Source of the DNA: an uncultured Lachnospiraceae bacterium
GTDB lineage: Bacteria; Bacillota; Clostridia; Lachnospirales; Lachnospiraceae
Length of the DNA: 64,000 nt
Assembly (NCBI GenBank): GCA_949471785.1
Contig: CASWRE010000008.1
Coordinates: forward strand, 17,208 to 81,207
Direction: 5' to 3'
Position numbers and translations under genes: made by a program. Positions 8,825 to 16,175 of this stretch are shown here, in pieces (positions within the stretch are counted from its first letter, which is position 1; each line of letters starts with the position of its first letter). The notes under the pieces were generated by a model. That model saw only the letters and a list, made by a program, of their open reading frames with translations. It had not been told where the DNA came from and did not search any database.

Positions 8825-9681
8825 GGACGGCCTCCCGCTTTATGGTCGCAGCCGCAGACCAGCATCCGGTTTTTCACCAGTTCTTTTACGGCCTCCATGC
8901 CCACGACGCCCAGTTTCTTGGGGTCAAAAGTATCCGGCTTTTCCGCCAGCAGTTTTTTTCCGGCGTCGGTGTAGGCTACTCTGAGTTCCGTGGCAAAATT
9001 CACTTTGCAGATGCCCCGGCTCACACACTCCCGAACGTCGTCGTCGCTGAGGCCCGAAGCGCCGTGGAGCACCAGGGGGACGGACACGACCTCGCGGATT
9101 TCCGACACCCGCTTTTTGTCCAGCACGGGGGTTCCCACGTAGAATCCGTGGGCCGTGCCGATGCCGATGGCCAGGGAGGTGACGCCGGTGCGGGTTACGA
9201 ACTCGGCGGCCTCCGCCGGATCGGTATTGGCGTCGCCGTCAGATTCCAGATCGTCCTCTTTACCGCCCACTTTTCCCAGTTCCGCTTCCACAGGGATGCC
9301 GCAGGCATTGGCCATATCGGCTACTTTTTTGGAGACGGCGATATTATCCTCGAAAGATTCGTGGGAGCCGTCGATCATCACAGAGGTGTAACCTACATGG
9401 ATGGCCCGTGCAGCCAGCTCAAAGCTGCTGCCGTGGTCTAAGTGGAGGCAGACGGGGACGGAGGCTTTCCTGGCTTCGGCGGCGACGATGGCCCGGTAGG
9501 TCTCCAGACTGCCGTATTTGACGGTGGAGGGAGTGGTCTGCAGCATGACTGGGGCCCGGAGCTCTTCGGCGGCGGCGATGACGGCTTTGACCATCTCCAT
9601 GTTTTCTACATTGAAAGCGCCCACGGCGTATCCGCCGGCCTGGGCGTTGGTTAACATGGTGGCTGATGTAGTTAATGGCAT
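8821..9681 (-). CDS. gatY: Class II tagatose/fructose-bisphosphate aldolase
   Basis: 286 residues, zinc-dependent class II aldolase. Metal and catalytic residues are seen in CLHLDHGSS (His80, Asp82, His83), AIGIGTAHGFY and LVLHGASGLSDDD. The stretch EAELGKVGGKEDD is typical of the GatY/KbaY tagatose-bisphosphate group. The frame is open to 9804, but the ATG at 9681 follows AGGAGG and gives the normal N-terminus (MPLTTSATMLTNAQAGGYAV). It cleaves tagatose 1,6-bisphosphate (or fructose bisphosphate) to DHAP and glyceraldehyde 3-phosphate. It is first in the operon and faces the AraC regulator. Confidence 0.88.
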   Translation of the reverse strand: MPLTTSATMLTNAQAGGYAVGAFNVENMEMVKAVIAAAEELRAPVMLQTTPSTVKYGSLETYRAIVAAEARKASVPVCLHLDHGSSFELAARAIHVGYTSVMIDGSHESFEDNIAVSKKVADMANACGIPVEAELGKVGGKEDDLESDGDANTDPAEAAEFVTRTGVTSLAIGIGTAHGFYVGTPVLDKKRVSEIREVVSVPLVLHGASGLSDDDVRECVSRGICKVNFATELRVAYTDAGKKLLAEKPDTFDPKKLGVVGMEAVKELVKNRMLVCGCDHKAGGRP

Positions 9682-9759
9682 AGGGTATACCTCCTGTTGA
9701 GATAGGTGGCGGCTGTTTGCCGAATAGAGGCAAACAGCCACGAATTTCAGGCTCTCTTT

Positions 9760-9788
9760 ATTATAGAAAATTATCAGGGAAAATACCA
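9760..9788 (-). promoter_or_regulatory. Probable activator-dependent promoter of the gatY operon
   Basis: A perfect -10 TATAAT on the minus strand (9760-9765) but only TGGTAT at the -35 distance (9783-9788). A good -10 with a poor -35 is typical of promoters that need an activator, here presumably the divergent AraC protein. The region between the two promoters (about 9789-9839) is where its binding sites should lie. Confidence 0.5.
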
Positions 9789-9839
9789 GAAATATAGTAG
9801 ACAAAAAAGCGAAATGTGCGACGCGTCATCGAACATTTG

Positions 9840-9868
9840 TTGACGGAAAAGAAAAGCAGAGGTAAGAT
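9840..9868 (+). promoter_or_regulatory. Promoter of the araC-type regulator
   Basis: -35 TTGACG (9840-9845), 17-bp spacer, -10 TAAGAT (9863-9868), 33 bp before the start codon. Confidence 0.65.
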
Positions 9869-9901
9869 GAAGGAATAACGGGACAGGTAAAGGGGGAAAG
9901 C

Positions 9902-10759
9902 ATGAGGACGGCATATACGGATCTGAATATTCGGATTAGTATGGGAAATACGACGTTTTTTGCGTTGAATATTGTATTTGAGCGCTTTCTGCGGTCCATG
10001 CCCAGGCACAGTCATGGCCATGACAGCTATGAACTGCATTATATTCCTCATGGCTATGGGCAGGTATGGATTGACGGGGCGGTGTACGAGATCAGGCCGA
10101 ATACTCTTTATATGACGGGGCCTTCGGTGGAACATGAGCAGATTCCCCGGCGGGAAGATCCGATGGCGGAGTACTGTATTTATTTTAAGCTGAAACGGGG
10201 AGTGGGGGAGGAGGACCCGGCGGCGGCGAGGTTTGCCGGGACATTGTTCTGGTTTGGCCAGGACAGCCAGGAGCTGTATCCGCTGATGCAGCAGATTTTT
10301 TTTGAGCTGGAGCATAAGTATACGGGCTATATGGCTCAGGTAGAAGCGCTGCTGGCTCAATGCATTGTGAAGACAGTGCGCAATTATGAAACCCGGCGAG
10401 AATCCACGTCTCATTTTTCGCCCTCGAATCTGGTGGACAGCAAATATCTGATTGTGGAGGAGAGCTTTCTCTATGACTACGGAGAGCTGACGCTGGAAGA
10501 GCTGGCCCGGCGGCTGGGACTGGGGATACGCCAGACGGAACGTTTTTTAAAGGAATACTATGGCCGTACATTTCTGCAGAAAAAGACAGAGGCAAAAATG
10601 TCCGTGGCCAAGCTGTACCTGGCCGACCCGGAGACCTCTATCTCAGAGGCCGCCGAGCGGCTGGGTTATTCGTCGGTACAGCATTTTTGCTATGCTTTCC
10701 GCCGGTATTACGGAAAGACGGCGGGAGATTACAGGAAGGAGTTGCAGGGAGAGGCTTGA
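9902..10759 (+). CDS. AraC family transcriptional regulator
   Basis: 285 residues. The N-terminal ~120 residues form a cupin-type sensor (PRHSHGHDSYELHYIPHGYG and the later SVEHEQIPR carry the usual His residues). The C-terminal ~100 residues contain two helix-turn-helix units: LTLEELARRLGLGIRQTERF and SISEAAERLGYSSVQHF, followed by the family ending FRRYYGKTAGDYRK. RBS is GGGGGAAAG. It is divergent from the gatY operon and is the obvious candidate for sensing the sugar alcohol or a phosphorylated intermediate and activating that operon. Confidence 0.92.
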   Translation: MRTAYTDLNIRISMGNTTFFALNIVFERFLRSMPRHSHGHDSYELHYIPHGYGQVWIDGAVYEIRPNTLYMTGPSVEHEQIPRREDPMAEYCIYFKLKRGVGEEDPAAARFAGTLFWFGQDSQELYPLMQQIFFELEHKYTGYMAQVEALLAQCIVKTVRNYETRRESTSHFSPSNLVDSKYLIVEESFLYDYGELTLEELARRLGLGIRQTERFLKEYYGRTFLQKKTEAKMSVAKLYLADPETSISEAAERLGYSSVQHFCYAFRRYYGKTAGDYRKELQGEA

Positions 10760-10760
10760 T

Positions 10761-11795
10761 TTACAGATCCTGTTTTTCGTCGTATGTGTGGAATTCACCG
10801 TTCAGATTGTAGCCCTGGGACCGGGAAGTTTCGGCTTTGTCGTGCCGGGCGTTTTTCCTGGAGCGGACAATAACGGTGACGATGACCGCCACGACGGCGA
10901 GGAAAAGTACAATGGCCAGAATCAGAAAGAAGCTTGCCGTGCGGCGCTGGCTCCCGGTAATGGCGGCCGGCTCCCGGGATGCGCCGGAGGAGAGGCCGTC
11001 GGCCGTGTAAATAAATGTGTCCGTCAGAACTTTTTCATCTGCCCGGGCGCTGTCCGCGCAGTCGTCGAAATTTTCCCAGAAAAGATCCATAACGCGGTCG
11101 GTGAGGACGCCTGCAGCGTCGTCCCCCAGGATGTAGACGGTGTTCCAGTCATCGGTAATGACCAGGAGGAAATGTCCTTCGTCGGTGAAAAGGCGGCTGT
11201 ACAGGCTGTCGGCTTCGGACTGATCCAGAACTGTTCTGCTCAGATAGATATGGGGCTGTACGCCTGTGACCGAGTAGAACTTTTTCAGGGACTTTTCCAG
11301 GGCGGACGCGTCCCCGATCCAGCCAAGCTCGTCGGTGTAATAGGCCGTTTCGTGGATGGCGGAGGAGGGGAGCGGCGTCACATGAACCTGCGATGCGGAC
11401 GTTTCCCGGTGGTGATCTGTGGTGATCCTGCGGGGGATTTGGGCGGCGCAGACGACGATGATGATCAGGACACACACCGCCAGCAGGACGGACAGACAGC
11501 CGCCGCCCCGTCTCCTGCGGCGGAATCCGCCTCCGGGAGGCGGCGGAGGCATACCCGGTCCCGGATGTCTGCGCCATGGCCTGCGGGGCGGCGGGGGCAT
11601 ACCGGGCCCTCCCATACCCCAGCCGGGCCCGCCCATACCGACGTGGCCGCGGGAACCTGCGGGCCTGTGTACGCCGCCCGTCCGCGGCATGCGTCCTGTG
11701 GTTCCGCCGGGCCTGGGCCCTCCGCCCGTCCGTGGCGCTCTGTGAGTTCCTCCTGTCCGTCCTCCGGCGGGACGGCTTCCGCCTGCTCTTGCCAT
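10761..11795 (-). CDS. Membrane protein with Gly/Pro/Arg-rich N-terminus and TPM-like domain
   Basis: 344 residues. Residues 1-100 are extreme low complexity, rich in Gly, Pro and Arg, with repeated RTGG and PPPP runs. One membrane helix follows (CLSVLLAVCVLIIIVVCA). The middle (~140-245) reads like a TPM (TLP18.3/Psb32/MOLO-1) domain: ALEKSLKKFYSVTGVQPHIY, then HFLLVITDDWNTVYILGDDA. A second helix (SFFLILAIVLFLAVVAVIV) and a basic tail end the protein. So the domain is probably outside the cell between two helices. The start follows TAAGGAGG. It converges with araC, the stops being two bases apart. The TPM assignment is moderate; role unknown. Confidence 0.75.
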   Translation of the reverse strand: MARAGGSRPAGGRTGGTHRAPRTGGGPRPGGTTGRMPRTGGVHRPAGSRGHVGMGGPGWGMGGPGMPPPPRRPWRRHPGPGMPPPPPGGGFRRRRRGGGCLSVLLAVCVLIIIVVCAAQIPRRITTDHHRETSASQVHVTPLPSSAIHETAYYTDELGWIGDASALEKSLKKFYSVTGVQPHIYLSRTVLDQSEADSLYSRLFTDEGHFLLVITDDWNTVYILGDDAAGVLTDRVMDLFWENFDDCADSARADEKVLTDTFIYTADGLSSGASREPAAITGSQRRTASFFLILAIVLFLAVVAVIVTVIVRSRKNARHDKAETSRSQGYNLNGEFHTYDEKQDL

Positions 11796-11858
11796 GGCAG
11801 TTCCTCCTTAATACATATACAAATTTAACGGCAGGTGTCATAAAAGTATATAAAAAAT

Positions 11859-11931
11859 GGAAGCAAAGGGGCTCGAACCCTTGGCCTCCCGCTAGTCAGG
11901 CGAGCGCTCATCCCAGCTGAGCTATGCTTCC
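11859..11931 (-). tRNA. tRNA-like gene, anticodon GAC (Val) by position, atypical loop
   Basis: A full 73-nt cloverleaf on the minus strand: 7-bp acceptor GGAAGCA/TGCTTCC with discriminator A, D stem GCTC/GAGC, anticodon stem CTCGC/GCGGG (one T-G pair), loop CTGACTA, T arm AAGGG-TTCGAGC-CCCTT. The anticodon reads GAC, valine. Odd points: T at position 37 where a purine is almost universal, T at the usual A21, no encoded CCA, and a run of six T directly behind the discriminator that could end transcription. It has its own consensus promoter only ~10 bp upstream. It may be a diverged functional tRNA or a tRNA-derived element. Confidence 0.75.
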
Positions 11932-11940
11932 ATGTTTCCC

Positions 11941-11968
11941 ATTATACCACAGAACGGGAGAAAATCAA
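11941..11968 (-). promoter_or_regulatory. Promoter of the tRNA-like gene
   Basis: -35 TTGATT (11963-11968), 16-bp spacer, perfect -10 TATAAT (11941-11946) on the minus strand. The expected start falls at about 11934-11935, leaving a leader of only a few bases before the tRNA. Confidence 0.7.
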
Positions 11969-11999
11969 TGGGAAATAAAAATGAAGGAACAGAATCTGC

Positions 12000-12026
12000 A
12001 ACAGTGAAGCCGAAGGCCGAACTGTT
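12000..12026. repeat. Short palindromic repeat, copy A
   Basis: Arms AACAGT (12000-12005) and ACTGTT (12021-12026) are perfectly complementary, with core GTGAAGCCGAAGGCCGA. Related to the elements at 50373, 51491 and 53377. It lies between the tRNA-like gene and the promoter at 12041. Confidence 0.6.
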
Positions 12027-12040
12027 CCCATTATATTCAG

Positions 12041-12068
12041 TTGACATCCCGTCATCCCGGGGTATAAT
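12041..12068 (+). promoter_or_regulatory. Promoter of the three-gene VWA operon
   Basis: Perfect -35 TTGACA (12041-12046), 16-bp spacer, perfect -10 TATAAT (12063-12068), about 60 bp before the first gene. Confidence 0.8.
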
Positions 12069-12128
12069 ACAAATAGTAGGTAAAGTTACGAAAAGAAGAC
12101 TCTTTTTTCAGAAAAATCCAGCTGTTCT

Positions 12129-12581
12129 ATGAATGAAGAAAAAAAGATGAAGATAAAAAAATTGCAGCGCCAGGCGGCGGATTCCACCGATGAGCTGTTG
12201 GCCATCAGCGAGGATATCGGCAGTTATGTCATTTCGGCATACGGCAGTGTTTCCGGGGAGCTGTTTACCATGCAGTGTAAGATCCAACTGGCGCGATGCC
12301 GGCGTCTGATTGAAAGCATACGGGAGACGGACGAGGCGCTGGCGGGCGTCGCCTCCTGTACCGGAAGCATCGCCCTGACCCGGCAGCTTCTGGCTCAGAA
12401 TCTGCTGCTGGCGGAGCAGAAACAAAGTTTGCTGGAGGATTTCCTCGCCCATTCCGATTCCGTCCGGTCCCGGCTTAAAGATGCCAGAGATATGGAGGAC
12501 AGGGCCGGGATACTGCGGCTGCAAAATACATTAAGAAGGGAGCTTTCCCCATGCCGGAGCGAAAAAGAAAATGGAAACTGA
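12129..12581 (+). CDS. Hypothetical helical protein
   Basis: 150 residues, not recognised. It is highly charged, lacks membrane segments and looks fully helical, with long stretches of Leu/Glu/Arg/Gln suggesting a coiled coil. The start is uncertain: neither the ATG at 12129 nor the one at 12147 has a clear ribosome site. Its 3' end overlaps the next gene by 31 bp in another frame, which together with the shared promoter indicates one operon with the membrane protein and the VWA lipoprotein. Confidence 0.65.
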   Translation: MNEEKKMKIKKLQRQAADSTDELLAISEDIGSYVISAYGSVSGELFTMQCKIQLARCRRLIESIRETDEALAGVASCTGSIALTRQLLAQNLLLAEQKQSLLEDFLAHSDSVRSRLKDARDMEDRAGILRLQNTLRRELSPCRSEKENGN

Positions 12582-13327
12582 TATATGTACTGGCCGTGTT
12601 GGGGCTGTTCGGCATTGCGTATCTCTGCCAGTATCTGGCCAGGGACGGCCTCATCATAAACTACGGCATTCGGTTTTACCGGAATCTGCAGGGCGGTATC
12701 CTCGTCGTGGGAAGCGCGGTCAGTCTGGTTGTCCTTTTACTGTACGCCCTTGACCTCAGAAAATATACGGCGTGGCTGCAGGCCCGCGGGGAGGAGAATG
12801 CCGGAGACAGCACGGAGACGCCGGAGGCGCTGTCGGCTAAATCCAGGCACAGAGAGGTTCTGTCGGTTTCCAGGAAGATGGATTCGGCGAAACTCAAAGA
12901 GCTTCTGACGGAATACGCCGCACAGAAATGGCGGGCGCTGTCCCAGCCTCTGATGCAGATCAAACTTCAGCTGGATATTATGGATGAGCATCAGGAAAAA
13001 TTGTCTCATCTGCTGGATGCCAATGGCGCTGATGCTCTGGCCAATACGGAGGATGTCCTGGACCGTGTGGAGCAGTACCTGTGTAAGAATGTCCGAAAGG
13101 TACTGAATTATCTGGATGTGGCCGACAGCGATGTGCCGAAAGATATCCAATTGGTTCGGGAAAAACTGGCGGTCTGTCATGACGAGGGACAGAAGCAGTT
13201 ACAGCAGGTGCAGGAGTTTCTCTTTGCCCTGGCGGATTTTCTGAACAAGCAGGGCGAGGACGACAACACCATGGAGATGTTGGATATTTACAAATCCACA
13301 ATCCTGTCATCGATTGAGGAGGAGTGA
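12551..13327 (+). CDS. Hypothetical protein with two membrane helices and a cytoplasmic helical domain
   Basis: 258 residues. Two membrane segments lie close together at the N-terminus (LIYVLAVLGLFGIAYLCQYL and ILVVGSAVSLVVLLLYAL), followed by ~190 charged, mostly helical residues. RBS GGGAG is 8-9 bases before the ATG. Operons pairing a VWA lipoprotein with XpaC- and TelA-like proteins are known in Clostridia, and the two-helix-plus-coil layout is reminiscent of XpaC, but I cannot confirm this by sequence. It is translationally tied to both neighbours by overlap or near overlap. Confidence 0.7.
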   Translation: MPERKRKWKLIYVLAVLGLFGIAYLCQYLARDGLIINYGIRFYRNLQGGILVVGSAVSLVVLLLYALDLRKYTAWLQARGEENAGDSTETPEALSAKSRHREVLSVSRKMDSAKLKELLTEYAAQKWRALSQPLMQIKLQLDIMDEHQEKLSHLLDANGADALANTEDVLDRVEQYLCKNVRKVLNYLDVADSDVPKDIQLVREKLAVCHDEGQKQLQQVQEFLFALADFLNKQGEDDNTMEMLDIYKSTILSSIEEE

Positions 13328-13362
13328 CGATTTTGCGTGGAGTGAAAGAAAGGAAAAATAGC

Positions 13363-15069
13363 ATGAAAAAGTACAGGAAACCTGCAGTCTTTTGCCGATC
13401 ACTGTCTGTCTTTCTGGCGGCGGCCGCTTTTGCGGTGCTGCTTGGCGGATGCGGGAACGGTTCCGTCCGGACGGAACGCAACGAGGAAACGCTCAGTTAT
13501 GAGGACGCGGAGGCGGAGATAAATTCCATGATGAAGAAAATCCAGGTCACTGAGGTGGAGAATCCGACGCTGGATATCTATTCCGACGAGATGTCCGAGG
13601 CGGATGTTCTGGCGGATATCGACACCTTCCCCGTCACCACAGCGGGAGACGGGGAGGTCAATATTGAGATTGCCGCCGCCACGGAGCTTTCCTCCGAGGC
13701 CCCCGACGACTGGATAAACGTGGTGGCCCGGAACTTCAATGAAGCCGGTATCACCGTGGGCGGCAAGAAGGCTACGGTTTCCGTGAGGAAAATTACCTCG
13801 GGAGAGGTGGTGACGTATATCAATGCGGACGCCTATCATCCTCATATGTTTATTCCCTCCAATGACGCATGGGGAAAGATGCTGGAGATATCCCAGCCCG
13901 GAATTGAGAAAATCGCGGACCGCCTCGCGGGAAACACGGCCGGGATTCTGATTCAGAATGATGTATATGAATCTTTTATAGAAAAATATAAGGAGCCCAC
14001 CGTGGCCAATGTCCTGGAGGCGACTCTGGCCGGAGATCTGCTCTTTGCCTACACAAATCCTTATACATCCAGCACGGGCCTGAATATCCTGACGGCCATG
14101 CTGAAAGCTTTTGACGAGACAAACCCGCTGTCGGGCAAGGCCCAGGACAAACTGCTGGAATACCAGCAGTCCTCTCCGCCGGTGGCTTACACCACGGCGG
14201 TATTGAGAAACCAGGCGTCCAAGGGTGTGATCAATGCGATGGTCATGGAGGAGCAGGCCTATATCAATACGCCGGAACTGGCGGATTATGTCTATATTCC
14301 CGCGGGTATCCGTCACGACCATCCGGCCTACATTTTTGATTACTGTACGGCGGAGGAGCGGGAGACGGCTCTGAAATTCGTGGAGTATTGTCAGAATGAA
14401 GAGAGCCAGAAGCTGGCCGCTGAGAGGGGCTTTAACCGCCACGACGAGTATGTGTCCCAGGATACGGGGATGAATGGCCTGGAGTATATCACTGCCCAGA
14501 AAGTCTGGAAGAAAAACAAAAATGGCGGTAAGCCGATTATTGCCGTGTTTGTCGCCGACGTTTCCGGTTCCATGAGCGGGGAACCTTTAAACTCGTTGAA
14601 ATCGTCACTGATCGGCGCGTCCTCTTATATCGGATCTGACCATTATATCGGTCTGGTCAGCTATTCCAGCGACGTTACCGTCAATTTGCCCATCGGGCAG
14701 TTTGACGCAAAACAGAAGGCGTATTTTTCCGGGGAGGTGAAAAATCTCTCGGAAGGCGGCAGTACCGCCACGTATGACGCGCTGCTGGTCGCCCTAAATA
14801 TGCTGAATGAAAAGGCAAAAGAAGTTCCCGACGCCAAGCTTATGCTCTTTGTGCTGTCCGACGGCGAGCAAAATGAGGGCTACAGTCTGAAACGGGTGAC
14901 TCCCATCGTGGCGGGTATGCAGGTGCCGGTCTATACCATCGGCTATAATTATGCGGACGAAAACGGGGAATTAAGTATTCTGTCCGGCATCAATGAGGCG
15001 GCGTCTTTGAATGCTACCAGCGATGATATTGCCAACCAGCTCAGGAATCTCTTTAATGTGACGGTATGA
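13363..15069 (+). CDS. Lipoprotein with solute-binding-like and von Willebrand A domains
   Basis: 568 residues. Residues 1-30 are a lipoprotein signal (basic start, hydrophobic core, LLGGC with Cys30 as lipid site). Residues ~90-370 resemble the extracellular solute-binding fold (INVVARNFNEAGITV, LLFAYTNPYTSSTGL). Residues ~390-565 are a VWA domain with a complete metal-ion site: Asp399-x-Ser401-x-Ser403 (DVSGSMS), Thr468 (GGSTATYDA) and Asp500 (LSDGEQNEG). An upstream GTG at 13324 overlaps the preceding stop, but the ATG at 13363 gives the correct lipoprotein start behind GAAAGGA. It is anchored outside the cell and probably binds a protein partner through Mg2+ at the VWA site. Confidence 0.85.
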   Translation: MKKYRKPAVFCRSLSVFLAAAAFAVLLGGCGNGSVRTERNEETLSYEDAEAEINSMMKKIQVTEVENPTLDIYSDEMSEADVLADIDTFPVTTAGDGEVNIEIAAATELSSEAPDDWINVVARNFNEAGITVGGKKATVSVRKITSGEVVTYINADAYHPHMFIPSNDAWGKMLEISQPGIEKIADRLAGNTAGILIQNDVYESFIEKYKEPTVANVLEATLAGDLLFAYTNPYTSSTGLNILTAMLKAFDETNPLSGKAQDKLLEYQQSSPPVAYTTAVLRNQASKGVINAMVMEEQAYINTPELADYVYIPAGIRHDHPAYIFDYCTAEERETALKFVEYCQNEESQKLAAERGFNRHDEYVSQDTGMNGLEYITAQKVWKKNKNGGKPIIAVFVADVSGSMSGEPLNSLKSSLIGASSYIGSDHYIGLVSYSSDVTVNLPIGQFDAKQKAYFSGEVKNLSEGGSTATYDALLVALNMLNEKAKEVPDAKLMLFVLSDGEQNEGYSLKRVTPIVAGMQVPVYTIGYNYADENGELSILSGINEAASLNATSDDIANQLRNLFNVTV

Positions 15070-15117
15070 CGCAGATGCGGCGGTAGAAAAAGAGTCAGCG
15101 GTCAGGGAGCGCAGAAT

Positions 15118-15954
15118 ATGGAACGATGCAGAATCGCCCTCGTTCAGATGGACAGCCAGGCGGACAGAGAAAAAAATATGAGAAGCGTGGAAGCGGCCGT
15201 GGCCAAGGCCGTCGCCGGGGGAGCGGGATTTGTGATGTTTCCGGAGACGGTGGAATACATCGGCGAAGACTTTTCGGGAAATGCCAGCGAGATTCCGGGT
15301 CCGGTGAGCGAACGTTTCGGCCGTCTGGCCGGGAAGTACGGGATCTGGCTCCACGCAGGGAGCGTGACGGAAAAGAGAAAGGGGAAACCCTGCAACCTGA
15401 CCATGCTTTTTGGGCCGGACGGCCGTCTGGCAGCCCGGTATCGGAAGGTACACCTTTTTGATGTAGATGTGGAGGAAGGGCCTGTTTATCGGGAATCGGA
15501 TGAAATTGCTCCCGGGGACCGGCTGGCGCTGGCGGATACGGCTTTGGGCCGGATAGGGCTTTCCATCTGCTATGACCTGCGGTTTCCGCAACTATATGGC
15601 CTGTATGCGGATTGGGGGGCCGAGATCCTGACGGTGGCGGCGAATTTTACCGACGTCACCGGCGAGGCCCACTGGGAGCCGCTATTGCGGGCCCGGGCCA
15701 TTGAGAATACCTGTTATGTGCTGGCCTGCGGCCAGTGCGGCGTAAAGCCGGCTTTCCGTGCCCATGGCCATTCCATGATCATTGATCCCTGGGGGCGCGT
15801 CCTGGCGGAGGCCGGAGAGGAGCCGGAGATTCTCTATGCATGGCTGGAGCCGGAGACGCTTGAAGCGGCCCGCCGCCAGATTCCCTGTCTGAAGAATCAG
15901 CGGAGAGATCTGTATACAGTAAAAGCTAATGGGGAAAAGATGGCTGCTGATTAG
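15118..15954 (+). CDS. Carbon-nitrogen hydrolase (nitrilase/omega-amidase family)
   Basis: 278 residues, usual size of the Nit/omega-amidase branch. The catalytic triad is complete: Glu43 (MFPETVEY), Lys110 (RYRKVHLFDVD) and Cys151 (SICYDLRFPQLY). The phrase EIPGPVSERFG and the C-terminal FRAHGHSMIIDPWG are also characteristic. It hydrolyses an amide, possibly alpha-keto-glutaramate-like compounds or deaminated glutathione. It starts 48 bp behind the VWA gene with GGGAG as RBS and could be co-transcribed, though function does not obviously link them. Confidence 0.9.
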   Translation: MERCRIALVQMDSQADREKNMRSVEAAVAKAVAGGAGFVMFPETVEYIGEDFSGNASEIPGPVSERFGRLAGKYGIWLHAGSVTEKRKGKPCNLTMLFGPDGRLAARYRKVHLFDVDVEEGPVYRESDEIAPGDRLALADTALGRIGLSICYDLRFPQLYGLYADWGAEILTVAANFTDVTGEAHWEPLLRARAIENTCYVLACGQCGVKPAFRAHGHSMIIDPWGRVLAEAGEEPEILYAWLEPETLEAARRQIPCLKNQRRDLYTVKANGEKMAAD

Positions 15955-16091
15955 AGCGTGCGGTCCCTGGCGTTACAGCAAGATCATAAACAGAAGAAAA
16001 AATTGTACGACGGCGCAGCGCCGGATGCGGAGAAGTGTCCGGTGTTTTTGTGTGCCTGCAAGCTCAGGCATAATTTGCCCCCGGTAATATA

Positions 16092-16120
16092 TTGAACAGA
16101 TCTGAAAGATAGGTTACAAT
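16092..16120 (+). promoter_or_regulatory. Promoter of the ferredoxin-type aldo/keto reductase
   Basis: -35 TTGAAC (16092-16097), 17-bp spacer, -10 TACAAT (16115-16120), 55 bp before the ATG. Just upstream, CCGGA (16021-16025) and TCCGG (16038-16042) followed by TGTTTTT form a weak possible terminator for the amidase gene. Confidence 0.65.
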
Positions 16121-16175
16121 AGGCACAGATTTCATACGGTACAAATTGCGAGATGAGCCGGAAAGGGGGAAAATC

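Noticed and set aside
9789..9839. cre (catabolite repression) site between araC and gatY
   Set aside because: I looked for the TGNAAN-CGNTNNCA pattern and found no convincing match.
11859..11931. The tRNA-like gene as an amber suppressor that rescues the Uma2 TAG
   Set aside because: CTA occurs in the anticodon loop but at positions 36-38; the anticodon by structure is GAC.
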